A stretch of DNA of 64,000 bases from Lysobacter antibioticus (GTDB lineage: Bacteria; Pseudomonadota; Gammaproteobacteria; Xanthomonadales; Xanthomonadaceae). The notes below the pieces were generated by a model that saw only the letters and a program-made list of their open reading frames with translations, searched no databases and was not told the DNA's origin. Of this stretch, positions 8,064 through 16,908 are shown piece after piece (the first letter of the stretch is position 1; the number at the start of each line of letters is the position of its first letter). Made by a program: the position numbers and the translations under genes. The DNA lies in NCBI RefSeq assembly GCF_000731095.1, contig NZ_JMTZ01000022.1, positions 1 to 64,000 of the forward strand, in the 5' to 3' direction.

Positions 8064-9299
8064 TTATTGCAGCTTGAACGCGGTCAGCTCGCCTTCGACG
8101 TTCTGCACGATCAGCACGCCGTCGGCGACCACCGGAGCGGCGCGCAGCAGCTTGCCGCCGACGCGCGCACGCGCGGCGAACTCGCCGTTGTCGAGCTTAA
8201 GCCAGTGCACGTAGCCGTCGAAATCGCCGACCACCGCGTAATCGCCCTGCACCGCCGCGCCGGTCAGGCTGCGACGCGCCAGGCCGGGCTGCTGCCACAG
8301 CGCGCTGCCGCCCGACTTGTCGAGGCCGAACACCAGGCCGGTCGGGTCGCTGACGACCAGGCGGTCGCTGGCGACGCCGAGACGGCCCACGCTGCCGTGT
8401 TCGCTGACCCACATCGGCCGGCCGCTCGGGGCGTCGATGGCGATGGTCTGCTTCTTGAAGCTGCTGGCGTACAGGGTGGTGCCTTCCAGGATCGGCGTGC
8501 CGTCGACGTCGGCCATGCGGTCGAGTTCGCTGCGGCCTTCCGGCTGCGCGACCGGCAGGTCCCAGGTCGGGCGGCCGTCGGTCGCCGACAGGGCGCTGAC
8601 GGTGCCGTCGTCGTTGCCGACGAAGACGAAGCCCGGGCCGAGGGTCGGCGAACCGTTGCCGCGCACCGTCAGCATCGGCACTTCATGCACCCAGAACCAG
8701 CGGCGCTCGCCGCTGGCGGCGTCGAAAGCGGTGACGCGGCCGTCGTTGGAACGCACGAACACCATGCCCAGGCCGATGGTCGGCGCGGCGATGACTTCGT
8801 TGGAGACCTTGGCGGTCCACTTCTGCGCGCCGGTGGCCGCGTCGAGCGCGATCACTTCGCCGTCCAGCCCGCCGACCACGACCAGGCCATCGCCCGCGCC
8901 CGGACCGCCGGACAGACGAATGTCTTTGTCCTTCTTGTCCTTGTCGGTGCGCATGGGCTGGAAGTGCCAGACCTGCTTGCCGGTCTGCAGGTCGTAGGCA
9001 TGCACGCCGCCTTTGACTGCCGCGGCATAGACGCGGCCGTCGGCCACAGCCGGGCCCTGGCGAATGCCGATGCGCTCCTCGCCCTTGCCGGCGTTGGCCG
9101 ACCAGATCTTGTCGACCTTGACGCTCGGGGTGATGTCGGTGAGCTCGGTCGGCTCGTTGGGCTTGCCGTCGTCCTTCTTGCCGCCGCCGAACCAACCCTT
9201 GATGGTCGTGCAACCGCTGAGCGCGAACGCGCACAGCACGATCGCGGCGGTGTTGCGGACGGCGGGGCGGCCGGAGAACCTGTTTTCAGCGGACTTCAT
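8064..9299 (-). CDS. bamB: Outer-membrane assembly lipoprotein BamB
   Basis: 411-residue beta-propeller lipoprotein of the BAM complex, which folds outer-membrane proteins. The start at 9299 gives an N-terminus with a basic head, a hydrophobic stretch and the lipobox LSGC, followed by TTIKGWFGGGKK. PQQ/quinoprotein-like blades repeat through the chain: GRVYAAAVKGGVHAYDLQTG, GLDGEVIALDAATG, NDGRVTAFDAASG and NDDGTVSALSATDG. The length is normal. Its ATG overlaps the stop of the upstream yfgM gene (ATGA), indicating coupled translation. Confidence 0.96.
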   Translation of the reverse strand: MKSAENRFSGRPAVRNTAAIVLCAFALSGCTTIKGWFGGGKKDDGKPNEPTELTDITPSVKVDKIWSANAGKGEERIGIRQGPAVADGRVYAAAVKGGVHAYDLQTGKQVWHFQPMRTDKDKKDKDIRLSGGPGAGDGLVVVGGLDGEVIALDAATGAQKWTAKVSNEVIAAPTIGLGMVFVRSNDGRVTAFDAASGERRWFWVHEVPMLTVRGNGSPTLGPGFVFVGNDDGTVSALSATDGRPTWDLPVAQPEGRSELDRMADVDGTPILEGTTLYASSFKKQTIAIDAPSGRPMWVSEHGSVGRLGVASDRLVVSDPTGLVFGLDKSGGSALWQQPGLARRSLTGAAVQGDYAVVGDFDGYVHWLKLDNGEFAARARVGGKLLRAAPVVADGVLIVQNVEGELTAFKLQ

Positions 9300-9928
9300 C
9301 AAGACTTGGCCTCGGGCTTGGCCGGCGTGCCGCCGGCTTCGGTGAGCTTGAGTTCGAGCAGGCGACGACGCGGCGAGGCCTCGTCGAGCTTGGCGAGCGC
9401 GGTGCCGTAATCGGCCCGGGCGAGATCGGCCTTGCCGAGCGCGAGCTGAGCGTCGCCGCGCACTTCGATCGCCATCGGCGAGATCGACTTGTCGAGCAAC
9501 TTGATCGCTTCGGCCGGCTGCTTGGCGTCGATCAGCAAGCGCGCCAGGCGCTGCTTGACGATCTCGGCGATGGCCGCGTCCTCGGTCTTGATCCCACGCA
9601 GGGTGGCGATCGCGGCGTCGCGCTGGTCGGCGTCGACCTGCGACTTGGCCAGATCGAGCGAGGCCAGGGTCTGGTACATGCCCGGGGGCAGCGCCTTGAC
9701 CTTGGCCGCGGCGGCCTTGTCCTTCGCCTGGACCGCATCGACCGCGGCCTGGAACTCGGTGGCGGCCTTGCCGTGGGTTTCGAGCTGGTGGTTGCCCCAC
9801 CACTTCCAGCCGCCGATCGCGGCCAGACCGAGGGCGATGCCGCCGATCAGGCCGGCACCGTTGGCGCGCAACCAGGCCAGTACCCGTTCGCTTTGTTCGT
9901 GTTCGTCGAGCAGATCGTCTATCGCCAT
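9299..9928 (-). CDS. YfgM-family periplasmic TPR protein
   Basis: 209-residue inner-membrane protein of the YfgM/UPF0070 family, an ancillary SecYEG-associated chaperone in E. coli. A cytoplasmic head (MAIDDLLDEHEQSERVLAWL) precedes one membrane segment at about residues 24-42. The rest is a periplasmic helical region of TPR type (around KSQVDADQRDAAIATLRGIK and AEAIKLLDKSISP). It overlaps bamB by one codon. In E. coli hisS and ispG lie just upstream; here the next gene upstream is the RodZ-like protein, across a 111-base gap with a hairpin. Confidence 0.88.
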   Translation of the reverse strand: MAIDDLLDEHEQSERVLAWLRANGAGLIGGIALGLAAIGGWKWWGNHQLETHGKAATEFQAAVDAVQAKDKAAAAKVKALPPGMYQTLASLDLAKSQVDADQRDAAIATLRGIKTEDAAIAEIVKQRLARLLIDAKQPAEAIKLLDKSISPMAIEVRGDAQLALGKADLARADYGTALAKLDEASPRRRLLELKLTEAGGTPAKPEAKS

Positions 9929-9991
9929 GAGTACGCCGTAGGCCGCCGTGCTAGGTCCTCGCCCGCGAGGGCGAAGCCGAAGTCAATGAGG

Positions 9992-10014
9992 ACCGGCCCG
10001 CAACGCGGGCCGGT
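9992..10014. terminator. Hairpin between rodZ-like gene and yfgM
   Basis: Perfect 10-base stem ACCGGCCCGC / GCGGGCCGGT with a 3-base loop. It lacks a T-run on either side, so intrinsic termination is uncertain. Its position fits the end of the ndk-side operon on the minus strand. Confidence 0.4.
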
Positions 10015-10039
10015 GATGGTCGCGAACCCGCAGCGCGGA

Positions 10040-10876
10040 TCAATTAGACGCTGGCGCGAGGGAACCGTCAGAGGATAGCGTAAAGCGGGCCACGCTTCCG
10101 CGGCTGAACGGCGCCAGATCGACCGACTCGCCGGTCTTGCGGACTTCCACGCCGGAGGCGTTGCCGAGCTTGACGTAGCCGACTTCGCCGAGGTTGTAGC
10201 TGCGCGTCTGGCCGGCCTGGACGGTGCCCTCGTCGAGCACCTGGCCGCCGGTTCCGCGTACTTGCATCCAGCTTTCGCCGGTGAAATTCAGGGTCAGGGT
10301 CTTGCTGGCCTGGATATGCGACAACGCCGGCGCCATCGAGGCGACCAGGGGCGTGCGCTGCGGCGGCGTGGCCGCGGCCGTGGCCGATCGCGCGGCGACC
10401 TGCGCCACAGCATGCTCGGCGCCGGCCAGATTGGCGGGCATTTCCAGCGATTGCACGTTGCCACTGTTGCTCAGGTGCGGCCGCGTCGCCAGGATCACCG
10501 GCACCGCGATCGCCGCGGTCATCACGATGTAGATGGCGCGGCGGGTGGTCTGTTCGAACACGCGGCGATAGCGCGGCGTGTGGGTATGGCTGATGAGTTC
10601 CGACGGTGCGGTCGATGCGAGCGGCGTGCCGCTGAGCTGATCTTCCAGGTCGATGCCGACCAGGCGCGCGTAGCTGCGCAATTGGCCGCGCACGAAGACC
10701 GGCGCACCGGCGCTGCCGGTGTCGTCGTTTTCCAGCGACAGCACAACCCGCGACGGCATTTTCAGCCGTGCCGCGACGTCTTCGATGGACAGCCCCGCTG
10801 CCTCGCGGGCCTGTTTCAGACGCGCGCCACAGCTTCCGCCGCCTTCAGGCGCGAATTCGTTCGACTGCATCTTCAC
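10040..10876 (-). CDS. RodZ-like membrane protein (HTH_25 + DUF4115)
   Basis: 278-residue bitopic protein of the RodZ family, the cytoskeletal link between MreB and the cell-wall elongation machinery. Residues ~15-80 are a Cro/CI-like helix-turn-helix (GARLKQAREAAGLSIEDVAA). A membrane segment (IYIVMTAAIAVPVILATRP) lies near residues 115-135. The C-terminal domain (ESWMQVRGTGGQVLDEG ... VKLGNASGVEVRKTG) is the DUF4115 periplasmic fold. The start is a GTG at 10876 forming a GTGA overlap with the pilF stop; an ATG at 10870 is possible. The order pilF-rodZ after rlmN is family-typical. Confidence 0.85.
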   Translation of the reverse strand: MKMQSNEFAPEGGGSCGARLKQAREAAGLSIEDVAARLKMPSRVVLSLENDDTGSAGAPVFVRGQLRSYARLVGIDLEDQLSGTPLASTAPSELISHTHTPRYRRVFEQTTRRAIYIVMTAAIAVPVILATRPHLSNSGNVQSLEMPANLAGAEHAVAQVAARSATAAATPPQRTPLVASMAPALSHIQASKTLTLNFTGESWMQVRGTGGQVLDEGTVQAGQTRSYNLGEVGYVKLGNASGVEVRKTGESVDLAPFSRGSVARFTLSSDGSLAPASN

Positions 10877-11763
10877 CTACCGCCATCCCCCGTTCCGGAG
10901 CCCTGCGCGTCAGGGAACTCCGCCCTCATTCGCTGAACGTATCTTGCGGCGGCAGCCGTGTCGCCGAGTTTTTGTTCGATCTGTGACGCAATCATCAGCG
11001 CTTCAGCTGTGATTGGCTCAACGGCCAGCCGGCGTTCAGAAAAGGCCCTCGCCTCGAAGGCATTGCCCAAACGCAACTGCCGCTTGGCCATCGCGCCGAG
11101 CGCCATGGCATTGGTCGGATCGAGCGAGATCGCCAGACGCAGGTCGCGATCGGCGCGATCGCCCTGCCCCAGCGTGTCGGCGCAGGCGCCGCTGTTGGCC
11201 AGCACCACCGCCGGAGTCCCGTAGCGCGGATCCGCTAGGGCTTTGTCGAACCAGGTCAGGCCCTCGCTGGCGCGGTTGTTCGCGCACAGCCAGACCCCGT
11301 AGTTGTTGAGCGCGGCGCCGCGGTCGGGCGCCAGCTCGGCGGCCTTACGGTAATGGGCGCCGGCCTGGGCGTTGTTGCCGTCCTGCTCGGCCATCACCGC
11401 CAGCAGGCTGTAGGCCTCGGCCGATTTCGAATCGAACTGCAGGGCCTGCTTGATCTCGGAGCGGGCCTTGTCGCGGTCGCCGGCCATCAGATGGCTCTGC
11501 GCGGACTGGACGCGGCCCAGCGCGCTGGCTTCGCCGCCCGAACGGCCGCCGCGCTTGTCGCCGATGTCGTATTCCACCGCCGTCTGCTTGAAGCCTTTGC
11601 GCTCCATGTTCGGACGGATGAAGCTGAGCCGGTTGCAAGCGCTGGCCGCCAGGACGACGACGGTCAGCAGGGCGATGGTGCGTACGGCGCGGACGCGCAG
11701 CGCAGCGGGACGACGGTTCGATGCGGTGGAGCGCGGAAACTCAGGCAGCAGCATCGCCGACAT
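10873..11763 (-). CDS. pilF: Type IV pilus assembly TPR lipoprotein PilF/PilW
   Basis: 296-residue protein. After a basic N-terminal extension, a hydrophobic segment ends in the lipobox ASAC (near residue 43). The mature part is a run of TPR units ([59 protein letters not shown]). PilF/PilW is the pilotin that brings the PilQ secretin to the outer membrane for type IV pili. The N-terminus is long for a lipoprotein, so the true start may be downstream, for example the Met at residue 4. It overlaps the 3' end of rlmN by 23 bases. Confidence 0.82.
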   Translation of the reverse strand: MSAMLLPEFPRSTASNRRPAALRVRAVRTIALLTVVVLAASACNRLSFIRPNMERKGFKQTAVEYDIGDKRGGRSGGEASALGRVQSAQSHLMAGDRDKARSEIKQALQFDSKSAEAYSLLAVMAEQDGNNAQAGAHYRKAAELAPDRGAALNNYGVWLCANNRASEGLTWFDKALADPRYGTPAVVLANSGACADTLGQGDRADRDLRLAISLDPTNAMALGAMAKRQLRLGNAFEARAFSERRLAVEPITAEALMIASQIEQKLGDTAAAARYVQRMRAEFPDAQGSGTGDGGR

Positions 11764-13060
11764 CCTGGTCGAGGCCTTGGGCTTGCAGTTGTTTGCGGAA
11801 CTCGGCCTGGCGCCGGGTCCGGTCCATGACCTGGCCCTTGAGCTGGCCGCAAGCCGCGTCGATGTCGTCGCCGCGGGTGCGGCGCACCGGCGCGATCATG
11901 CCGGCGTCGTTGAGCAGTTTCTGAAAGGCGCGGATCGCGGTCTCGTCCGGGCGTTCGAAGCGGGTGCCCGGGAACGGGTTGAACGGAATCAGGTTGACCT
12001 TGGCGGCGTCCTTCATCTGCACCGCGTTGTCGAACTGGCGCAGCAGGCGGACCAACTGGCGCGCATGCGTCGGCTGATCGTTGACGCCCTTCATCAGGGT
12101 GTACTCGAAGGTCACCGAGGTGCCGCGCTTGCGCAGCGCGTAGCGCACGCAGGCGTCCATCAGTTGCTCGATCGGGTATTTCTTGTTGAGCGGCACCAGC
12201 TCGGTGCGCAGCTCGTCGTTGGGCGCATGCAGCGACACCGCCAGCGAGACGTCGCTGACTTCGCCGAGCTTGTCGATCATCGGCACCATGCCGGCGGTCG
12301 ACAGCGTCACCCGCTTGTTGGCCAGGCCGTAGCCGAGGTCGTCGCGCATGATGCTCATGGCGCGCACGACGTTGTCGAAATTCATCAGCGGCTCGCCCAT
12401 GCCCATCATCACCACGTTGGTGAGCTTGCGCTGCTGGTGCGGGACGTTGCCGAGGTGACGCGCCGCCACCCAGACCTGGCCGATGATCTCGGCGGTCGAC
12501 AGGTTGCGGTTGAAGCCCTGGGTCGCGGTGGAGCAGAACTGGCAGTTCAGCGCGCAGCCGACCTGCGAGGACACGCACAGCGTGCCGCGGCCCTTGTCGG
12601 GGATGTAGACCGCCTCGATGGCGTTCTTCGCGTCCATGCCGAGCAGCCACTTGTGGGTGCCGTCGGTGGAGGGCTTGTCGAAGATGACCATCGGCGCGCG
12701 CACTTGCGCATGCGCCTCGAGCTTGCCGCGCAGGGCCTTGCCCAGGTCGGTCATGTCGTTGAAGTCGGTGACGTAGCGGTGGTGGATCCACTTCATCACC
12801 TGGTGCGCGCGGTAGCGCTTTTCGCCCAGCGTCTGCTCGAAGAAATCCTCGAGTTGCACGCGGTCGAAATCGAACAGGTTGGTCTTGCCGTTGTCGGGAA
12901 CGGCGGTGCCGGCCGAAGCCGGCGCCGCCGCGTTACCGATCAGCACGCTCGGGATCGCGCCCGGGGTGCCGCCGACATCCGCGCGCGCGGCCGCGGTTTC
13001 CGTCGCCTGCGCGGTGCCGGCAAGAGGAAGATCGTTGGCGTTGTCGCGAATGTCGTTCAC
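11741..13060 (-). CDS. rlmN: Dual-specificity RNA methyltransferase RlmN
   Basis: Radical-SAM enzyme of 439 residues that makes 2-methyladenosine at A2503 of 23S rRNA and A37 of some tRNAs. The cluster motif is in GCALNCQFC (CxxxCxxC), and the accepting Cys is in AACGQLKGQ near the C-terminus. The family core begins at [16 protein letters not shown]. About 55 residues before it are Ala-rich and low in complexity, with no counterpart in E. coli RlmN, so the true start could lie further in. It is second in the ndk-rlmN-pilF-rodZ operon, 21 bases after ndk. Confidence 0.95.
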   Translation of the reverse strand: MNDIRDNANDLPLAGTAQATETAAARADVGGTPGAIPSVLIGNAAAPASAGTAVPDNGKTNLFDFDRVQLEDFFEQTLGEKRYRAHQVMKWIHHRYVTDFNDMTDLGKALRGKLEAHAQVRAPMVIFDKPSTDGTHKWLLGMDAKNAIEAVYIPDKGRGTLCVSSQVGCALNCQFCSTATQGFNRNLSTAEIIGQVWVAARHLGNVPHQQRKLTNVVMMGMGEPLMNFDNVVRAMSIMRDDLGYGLANKRVTLSTAGMVPMIDKLGEVSDVSLAVSLHAPNDELRTELVPLNKKYPIEQLMDACVRYALRKRGTSVTFEYTLMKGVNDQPTHARQLVRLLRQFDNAVQMKDAAKVNLIPFNPFPGTRFERPDETAIRAFQKLLNDAGMIAPVRRTRGDDIDAACGQLKGQVMDRTRRQAEFRKQLQAQGLDQDVGDAAA

Positions 13061-13081
13061 TGTCGTGCTCTAAGGTTTCGC

Positions 13082-13507
13082 TTAGCGCGCGTAGACGTCG
13101 GTGGCCGGGAAGAAGTACGCGATTTCGATCGCGGCGTTCTCCAGGCTGTCCGAACCGTGCACGGCGTTGGCGTCGATGCTGTCGGCGAAGTCGGCGCGGA
13201 TCGTGCCCGGCGCTGCGTCCTTCGGATTGGTGGCGCCCATCAGCTCGCGGTTCTTGAGCACGGCATTGTCGCCCTGCAGCGCCTGGATCATCACCGGACC
13301 GCTGATCATGAATTCGACCAGGGCGGCGAAGAACGGACGCTCGCGATGCACGGCGTAGAAACCTTCGGCTTCCTGCTTCGAGAGGTGCTTCATCTTGGCG
13401 GCGACGACCTTCAGGCCGGCCTTCTCGAAACGGGTGTAGATCTCGCCGACCACGTTCTTGGCAACGGCGTCGGGCTTGATGATGGACAGGGTGCGCTCCA
13501 GCGCCAT
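13082..13507 (-). CDS. ndk: Nucleoside diphosphate kinase
   Basis: 141-residue cytoplasmic kinase that balances NTP and dNTP pools through a phosphohistidine intermediate. The full family pattern is present: [12 protein letters not shown] at the start, the nucleotide-site segment [17 protein letters not shown], and the catalytic His in NAVHGSDS. The length matches the bacterial family. It is the first gene of a minus-strand operon. A candidate promoter lies at 13603-13631 (-10 TAGAAT, -35 TGTAAA, 17-base spacer on the minus strand), and a terminator-like hairpin lies in its leader. Confidence 0.97.
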   Translation of the reverse strand: MALERTLSIIKPDAVAKNVVGEIYTRFEKAGLKVVAAKMKHLSKQEAEGFYAVHRERPFFAALVEFMISGPVMIQALQGDNAVLKNRELMGATNPKDAAPGTIRADFADSIDANAVHGSDSLENAAIEIAYFFPATDVYAR

Positions 13508-13559
13508 GGAAAGTCTCCGGGTAGGCGGGCCGCTTTACGGTCGGCCCGAGAATAACAGA

Positions 13560-13583
13560 AAACCCGCGACGGGACGCGGGTTT
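13560..13583 (-). promoter_or_regulatory. Terminator-like hairpin in the ndk leader
   Basis: On the minus strand a 9-base perfect stem AAACCCGCG / CGCGGGTTT (6-base loop) is followed directly by TTCTGTTATTC, giving a T-rich tail. It lies about 50 bases before the ndk start and downstream of the candidate ndk promoter. No minus-strand gene upstream needs a terminator, since the neighbour is the divergent tetR, so attenuation or a short leader RNA is possible. Confidence 0.45.
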
Positions 13584-13672
13584 AGCCGATATGGCTGCGG
13601 TAATTCTAACGGAATAATCACTTGGTTTACATCCTCCCGCCGGCCAGCCGACGGGTCTCGGCGGCGCCGAGA

Positions 13673-13701
13673 TTGACGATTCCGGGGACCCGGACTAGCA
13701 T
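13673..13701 (+). promoter_or_regulatory. Promoter of the psrA-like gene
   Basis: -35 TTGACG at 13673-13678 (5 of 6 to consensus), a 17-base spacer and -10 TAGCAT at 13696-13701 (4 of 6). It lies 58 bases before the tetR start codon, and the operator at 13701-13716 begins on its last base. Confidence 0.65.
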
Positions 13702-13716
13702 CAAACAAGCGTTTGA
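13701..13716. promoter_or_regulatory. PsrA-type operator
   Basis: Perfect inverted repeat TCAAAC-AAGC-GTTTGA. It fits the Pseudomonas PsrA consensus CAAAC-N2-4-GTTTG. It overlaps the end of the -10 box and the expected transcription start of the adjacent tetR gene, the usual place for autorepression. Confidence 0.7.
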
Positions 13717-13758
13717 TTCAGGCCGTCGCAACGGTCGTCCAGGAGTAGCCCGCGCCCC

Positions 13759-14379
13759 ATGACCACGACCGCCCATTTTTCGACCAAGGACCGCATCCTC
13801 GGCGCCGCCGAAGAGCTGTTCGCCCAGTTCGGCTTCACCGGCACCTCGTTGCGCCAGGTCACCAGCCGCGCCGACGTGAATATCGCCGCGGTCAATTACC
13901 ACTTCGGCAGCAAGGAAAACCTCGTCAACGAGGTATTCCGCCGGCGCATGGACGAGATGACCGAGCAACGCATGGGCGCGCTCAAGACCGCGGTCGAACA
14001 GCACCCCGGCGAGCTCGAACCGATCCTGGCCGCCTTCGTCGAGCCCGCGCTGGCGCTGGCCCAGGACCGCAACGGCGGCGGCGCCTTCGTGCGGGTGATC
14101 GCCCGCGCCTACGCCGAGAAGAACGACAGCCTGCGCAAGTTCCTGTCCGACCACTACGGCCATGTCCTGCGCGAATTCGCCAAGGCCATCGCCGGCGCGG
14201 TGCCGAACCTGAGCAAGGAAGAGCTGTACTGGCGCCTCGACTTCCTGGCCGGTTCGCTGACCTATGCCATGGCCGATTTCGGCCTGATCAAGCGACCCGC
14301 CGGTGTCACCGAAGCAGCGCACCGTGAACGTGCCGCCCGCGAACTGATCCGTTTCGCCGCCGCCGGCTTCAAGAGCTGA
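13759..14379 (+). CDS. PsrA-like TetR regulator of fatty-acid oxidation
   Basis: 206-residue TetR-family repressor. The DNA-binding head is in residues ~5-50: DRILGAAEELFAQFGF, then TSLRQVTSRADVNIAAVNYH and FGSKENLV. The C-terminal half (ALAQDRNGG, FVRVIARAYAEK, EELYWRLDFLAGSL) follows the layout of Pseudomonas PsrA, which senses long-chain fatty acids. Its promoter carries a PsrA-type operator, and beta-oxidation genes follow on the same strand 153 bases later. This supports a role as fatty-acid-responsive repressor of itself and possibly of those genes. AGGAG at 13741-13745 lies 13 bases before the ATG, a rather long spacing. Confidence 0.82.
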   Translation: MTTTAHFSTKDRILGAAEELFAQFGFTGTSLRQVTSRADVNIAAVNYHFGSKENLVNEVFRRRMDEMTEQRMGALKTAVEQHPGELEPILAAFVEPALALAQDRNGGGAFVRVIARAYAEKNDSLRKFLSDHYGHVLREFAKAIAGAVPNLSKEELYWRLDFLAGSLTYAMADFGLIKRPAGVTEAAHRERAARELIRFAAAGFKS

Positions 14380-14390
14380 GCGGCGCCAGA

Positions 14391-14414
14391 TGCCGGTCCC
14401 GGCGGGGACCGGCA
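14391..14414. terminator. Hairpin after the psrA-like gene
   Basis: Perfect 10-base stem TGCCGGTCCC / GGGACCGGCA with loop GGCG, 11 bases after the tetR stop. No T-run follows, so it may be a weak terminator or an mRNA-stabilising hairpin. Confidence 0.45.
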
Positions 14415-14532
14415 TCGCCGGACGGCCCGCGCCGCCGGTCGTTCCTGGATTCCCCAGGATTTCCCTCTGGACCCCCGCCCTCTCCCTCGCTCACATCCAA
14501 GATTCTCGTTTTTCTTCAAGGAGTTGTAGACG

Positions 14533-16908
14533 ATGTCTAAGCAATTGCTTGTCCGCCGTGCCGCGGTCCTCGGGGCCGGCGTCATGGGCGCCCAGATCGC
14601 CGCGCACCTCACCAATGCCGGTGTCGACACGGTGTTGTTCGACCTGGCCGCGAAGGAAGGCGACCCCAACGGTATCGTCAACAAGGCCATCGCCAACCTG
14701 GCCAAGCTGAGCCCGGCGCCGCTGGCCAGCAAGGCCCTGGCCGAGCGCCTGACCGCCGCCAACTACGACACCGGCCTGGAACAGCTGCGCGGTTGCGACC
14801 TGGTCATCGAGGCCATCGCCGAACGCATGGACTGGAAGCAGGACCTGTACAAGAAGATCGCCGACTACGTGCCCGATCACGCCGTGCTGGCCTCCAACAC
14901 CTCCGGCCTGGGCATCAACAAGCTCGCCGAAGTGCTGCCAGAGCAATTGCGCCACCGCTTCCTCGGCGTGCATTTCTTCAACCCGCCGCGCTACATGCAC
15001 CTGGCCGAGCTGATCCCGGCCAAGACCACCGACGCGGCGGTGCTGGAAGGTCTGGAAACCTTCCTGACCACCACCCTCGGCAAGGGCGTGGTGATCGCCA
15101 AGGACACCCCGAACTTCATCGGCAACCGCATCGGCGTGTTCTCGATGCTGGCCGCCATGCACCACACCGAGCAGTTCGGCTTGGGCTTCGACACCGTCGA
15201 CGCGCTGACCGGCCCGGCCATCGGCCGGCCGAAGTCGGCGACCTTCCGCACCGCCGACGTGGTCGGCCTGGACACGATGGCCCACGTCATCAAGACCATG
15301 GCCGACACCCTGCCCGACGACCCGTGGCACTCGTACTTCCAGGCGCCGAAGTGGCTGTCGGCGCTGATCGGCAAGGGTGCGCTCGGCCAGAAGACCGGCG
15401 CCGGCGTCTACACCAAGCGCGGCAAGGACATCCTGGTGCTCGACCTGAAGGCGCAGGATTACCGCGCCTCGGCCGGCGAGCTCGATGCCGACATCGCCGC
15501 CCTGCTCAAGGAAAAGGACCCGGCCAAGAAGTTCGCCGCGCTGCGCTCCAGCGAGCATCCGCAGGCGCAGTTCCTGTGGGCGGTGTTCCGCGACAGCTTC
15601 CACTACAGCGCCTTCCACCTGGAAACCATCGCCGACACCGCGCGCGACGTCGATTTCGCCATGCGCTGGGGCTACGGCTGGTCGCTCGGCCCGTTCGAGA
15701 CCTGGCAGGCCGCCGGCTGGAAGCAGGTCGCCGACTGGATCGCCGAGGACATCATCAAAGGCAAGGCCATGGCCAGCGCGCCGCTGCCGAACTGGGTGTT
15801 CGACGGCCGCGACGGCGTGCACGGCAAGGACGGCAGCTACAGCCCGGGCCGCAACGCCCAGGTGCCGCGCTCGTCCAACCCGGTGTACGCGCGCCAGCGC
15901 TTCCCCGACGCGCTGCTCGGCGAGCGTTTCTCGCAGGGCCAGACCGTGTTCGAGAACGACGGCATCCGCCTGTGGGCCGACGACGGCGACGACATCGCCG
16001 TGATCAGCTTCAAGACCAAGATGCACACGGTCAACGACCACGTGCTCAACGGCATCCAGGAAGCCATCGCCATCGCCGAGAAGAAGTTCAAGGGCGTGGT
16101 GATCTGGCAGCCGAAGGAGCCGTTCTCGGCCGGCGCCGACCTGTCCGGCGCGCTGGGCTTGCTGCAGGCCGGCGACCTCAAGGGCTTCGAGGCGATGGTC
16201 GCCAACTTCCAGGCCACCAGCCAGCGCATCAAGTACTCGCTGGTGCCGGTGGTCGCGGCGGTGCGCGGTCTCGCGCTCGGCGGCGGTTGCGAGTTCCAGA
16301 TGCATTCCGCGCGTACGGTGTTCGCGCTGGAAAGCTACATCGGCCTGGTCGAGGCCGGCGTCGGCCTGCTGCCGGCCGGCGGCGGCCTGAAGGAGTTCGC
16401 GGTGCGCGCTTCCGACGCGGCCGGTCCGGGCGGCGATGTGTTCGCCGAACTCAAGACCGCGTTCGAGAGCGTGGCGATGGGCAAGGTCTCGGCCTCGGCC
16501 TTCGAAGCGCGCGAACTCAAGCTCGCCCGCGAAGGCGACCGCGTCGTCTTCAACGCCTTCGAGCTGCTGCACGTGGCCAAGGCGCAGGCGCGCGCGCTGG
16601 CCGAAAGCGGCTACCGCCCGCCCCTGCCCGGCCGCCGCATCCAGGTCGCCGGCGACGTCGGCATCGCCACCTTCAAGATGCTGCTGGTCAACATGCTCGA
16701 AGGCCGCTTCATCTCGCCGCACGACTACGAAATCGCCAGCCGCATCGCCACGGTGATCTGCGGCGGCGAAGTCGACCGCGGCGCCCTGGTCGACGAGGAA
16801 TGGCTGCTCAAGCTCGAACGCGAGCATTTCGTCGCCCTGGCGCAGATGCCGAAGACGCAAGAGCGCATCGCGCACATGCTCAAGACCGGCAAGCCGCTGC
16901 GGAACTGA
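14533..16908 (+). CDS. FadN-type 3-hydroxyacyl-CoA dehydrogenase / enoyl-CoA hydratase
   Basis: 791-residue bifunctional beta-oxidation enzyme. The NAD-binding fold comes first (VLGAGVMGAQIAAHL, GAGVMG at 14-19), with the dehydrogenase motif FLGVHFFNPPRYMHL. The dehydrogenase C-terminal domain follows, then a crotonase domain at ~495-680 with SAGADLSGAL and VRGLALGGGCEFQMHSA, and the second Glu in LVEAGVGLLPAGGG. This order is opposite to E. coli FadB and equals FadN of Bacillus subtilis, including length. It hydrates enoyl-CoA and oxidises the hydroxy product; FadA completes the cycle. AAGGAG lies 9 bases before the ATG. No PsrA-type site was seen in its own upstream 150 bases. Confidence 0.92.
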   Translation: MSKQLLVRRAAVLGAGVMGAQIAAHLTNAGVDTVLFDLAAKEGDPNGIVNKAIANLAKLSPAPLASKALAERLTAANYDTGLEQLRGCDLVIEAIAERMDWKQDLYKKIADYVPDHAVLASNTSGLGINKLAEVLPEQLRHRFLGVHFFNPPRYMHLAELIPAKTTDAAVLEGLETFLTTTLGKGVVIAKDTPNFIGNRIGVFSMLAAMHHTEQFGLGFDTVDALTGPAIGRPKSATFRTADVVGLDTMAHVIKTMADTLPDDPWHSYFQAPKWLSALIGKGALGQKTGAGVYTKRGKDILVLDLKAQDYRASAGELDADIAALLKEKDPAKKFAALRSSEHPQAQFLWAVFRDSFHYSAFHLETIADTARDVDFAMRWGYGWSLGPFETWQAAGWKQVADWIAEDIIKGKAMASAPLPNWVFDGRDGVHGKDGSYSPGRNAQVPRSSNPVYARQRFPDALLGERFSQGQTVFENDGIRLWADDGDDIAVISFKTKMHTVNDHVLNGIQEAIAIAEKKFKGVVIWQPKEPFSAGADLSGALGLLQAGDLKGFEAMVANFQATSQRIKYSLVPVVAAVRGLALGGGCEFQMHSARTVFALESYIGLVEAGVGLLPAGGGLKEFAVRASDAAGPGGDVFAELKTAFESVAMGKVSASAFEARELKLAREGDRVVFNAFELLHVAKAQARALAESGYRPPLPGRRIQVAGDVGIATFKMLLVNMLEGRFISPHDYEIASRIATVICGGEVDRGALVDEEWLLKLEREHFVALAQMPKTQERIAHMLKTGKPLRN

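Noticed and set aside
11450-13555. A 701-codon open frame on the plus strand
   Set aside because: Antisense to pilF, rlmN and ndk, which all have full family signatures; no recognisable protein features.
14491-16875. A 794-codon open frame on the minus strand
   Set aside because: It mirrors the FadN-type gene over its whole length and has the Leu/Gly/His/Asp-rich look of an antisense shadow.
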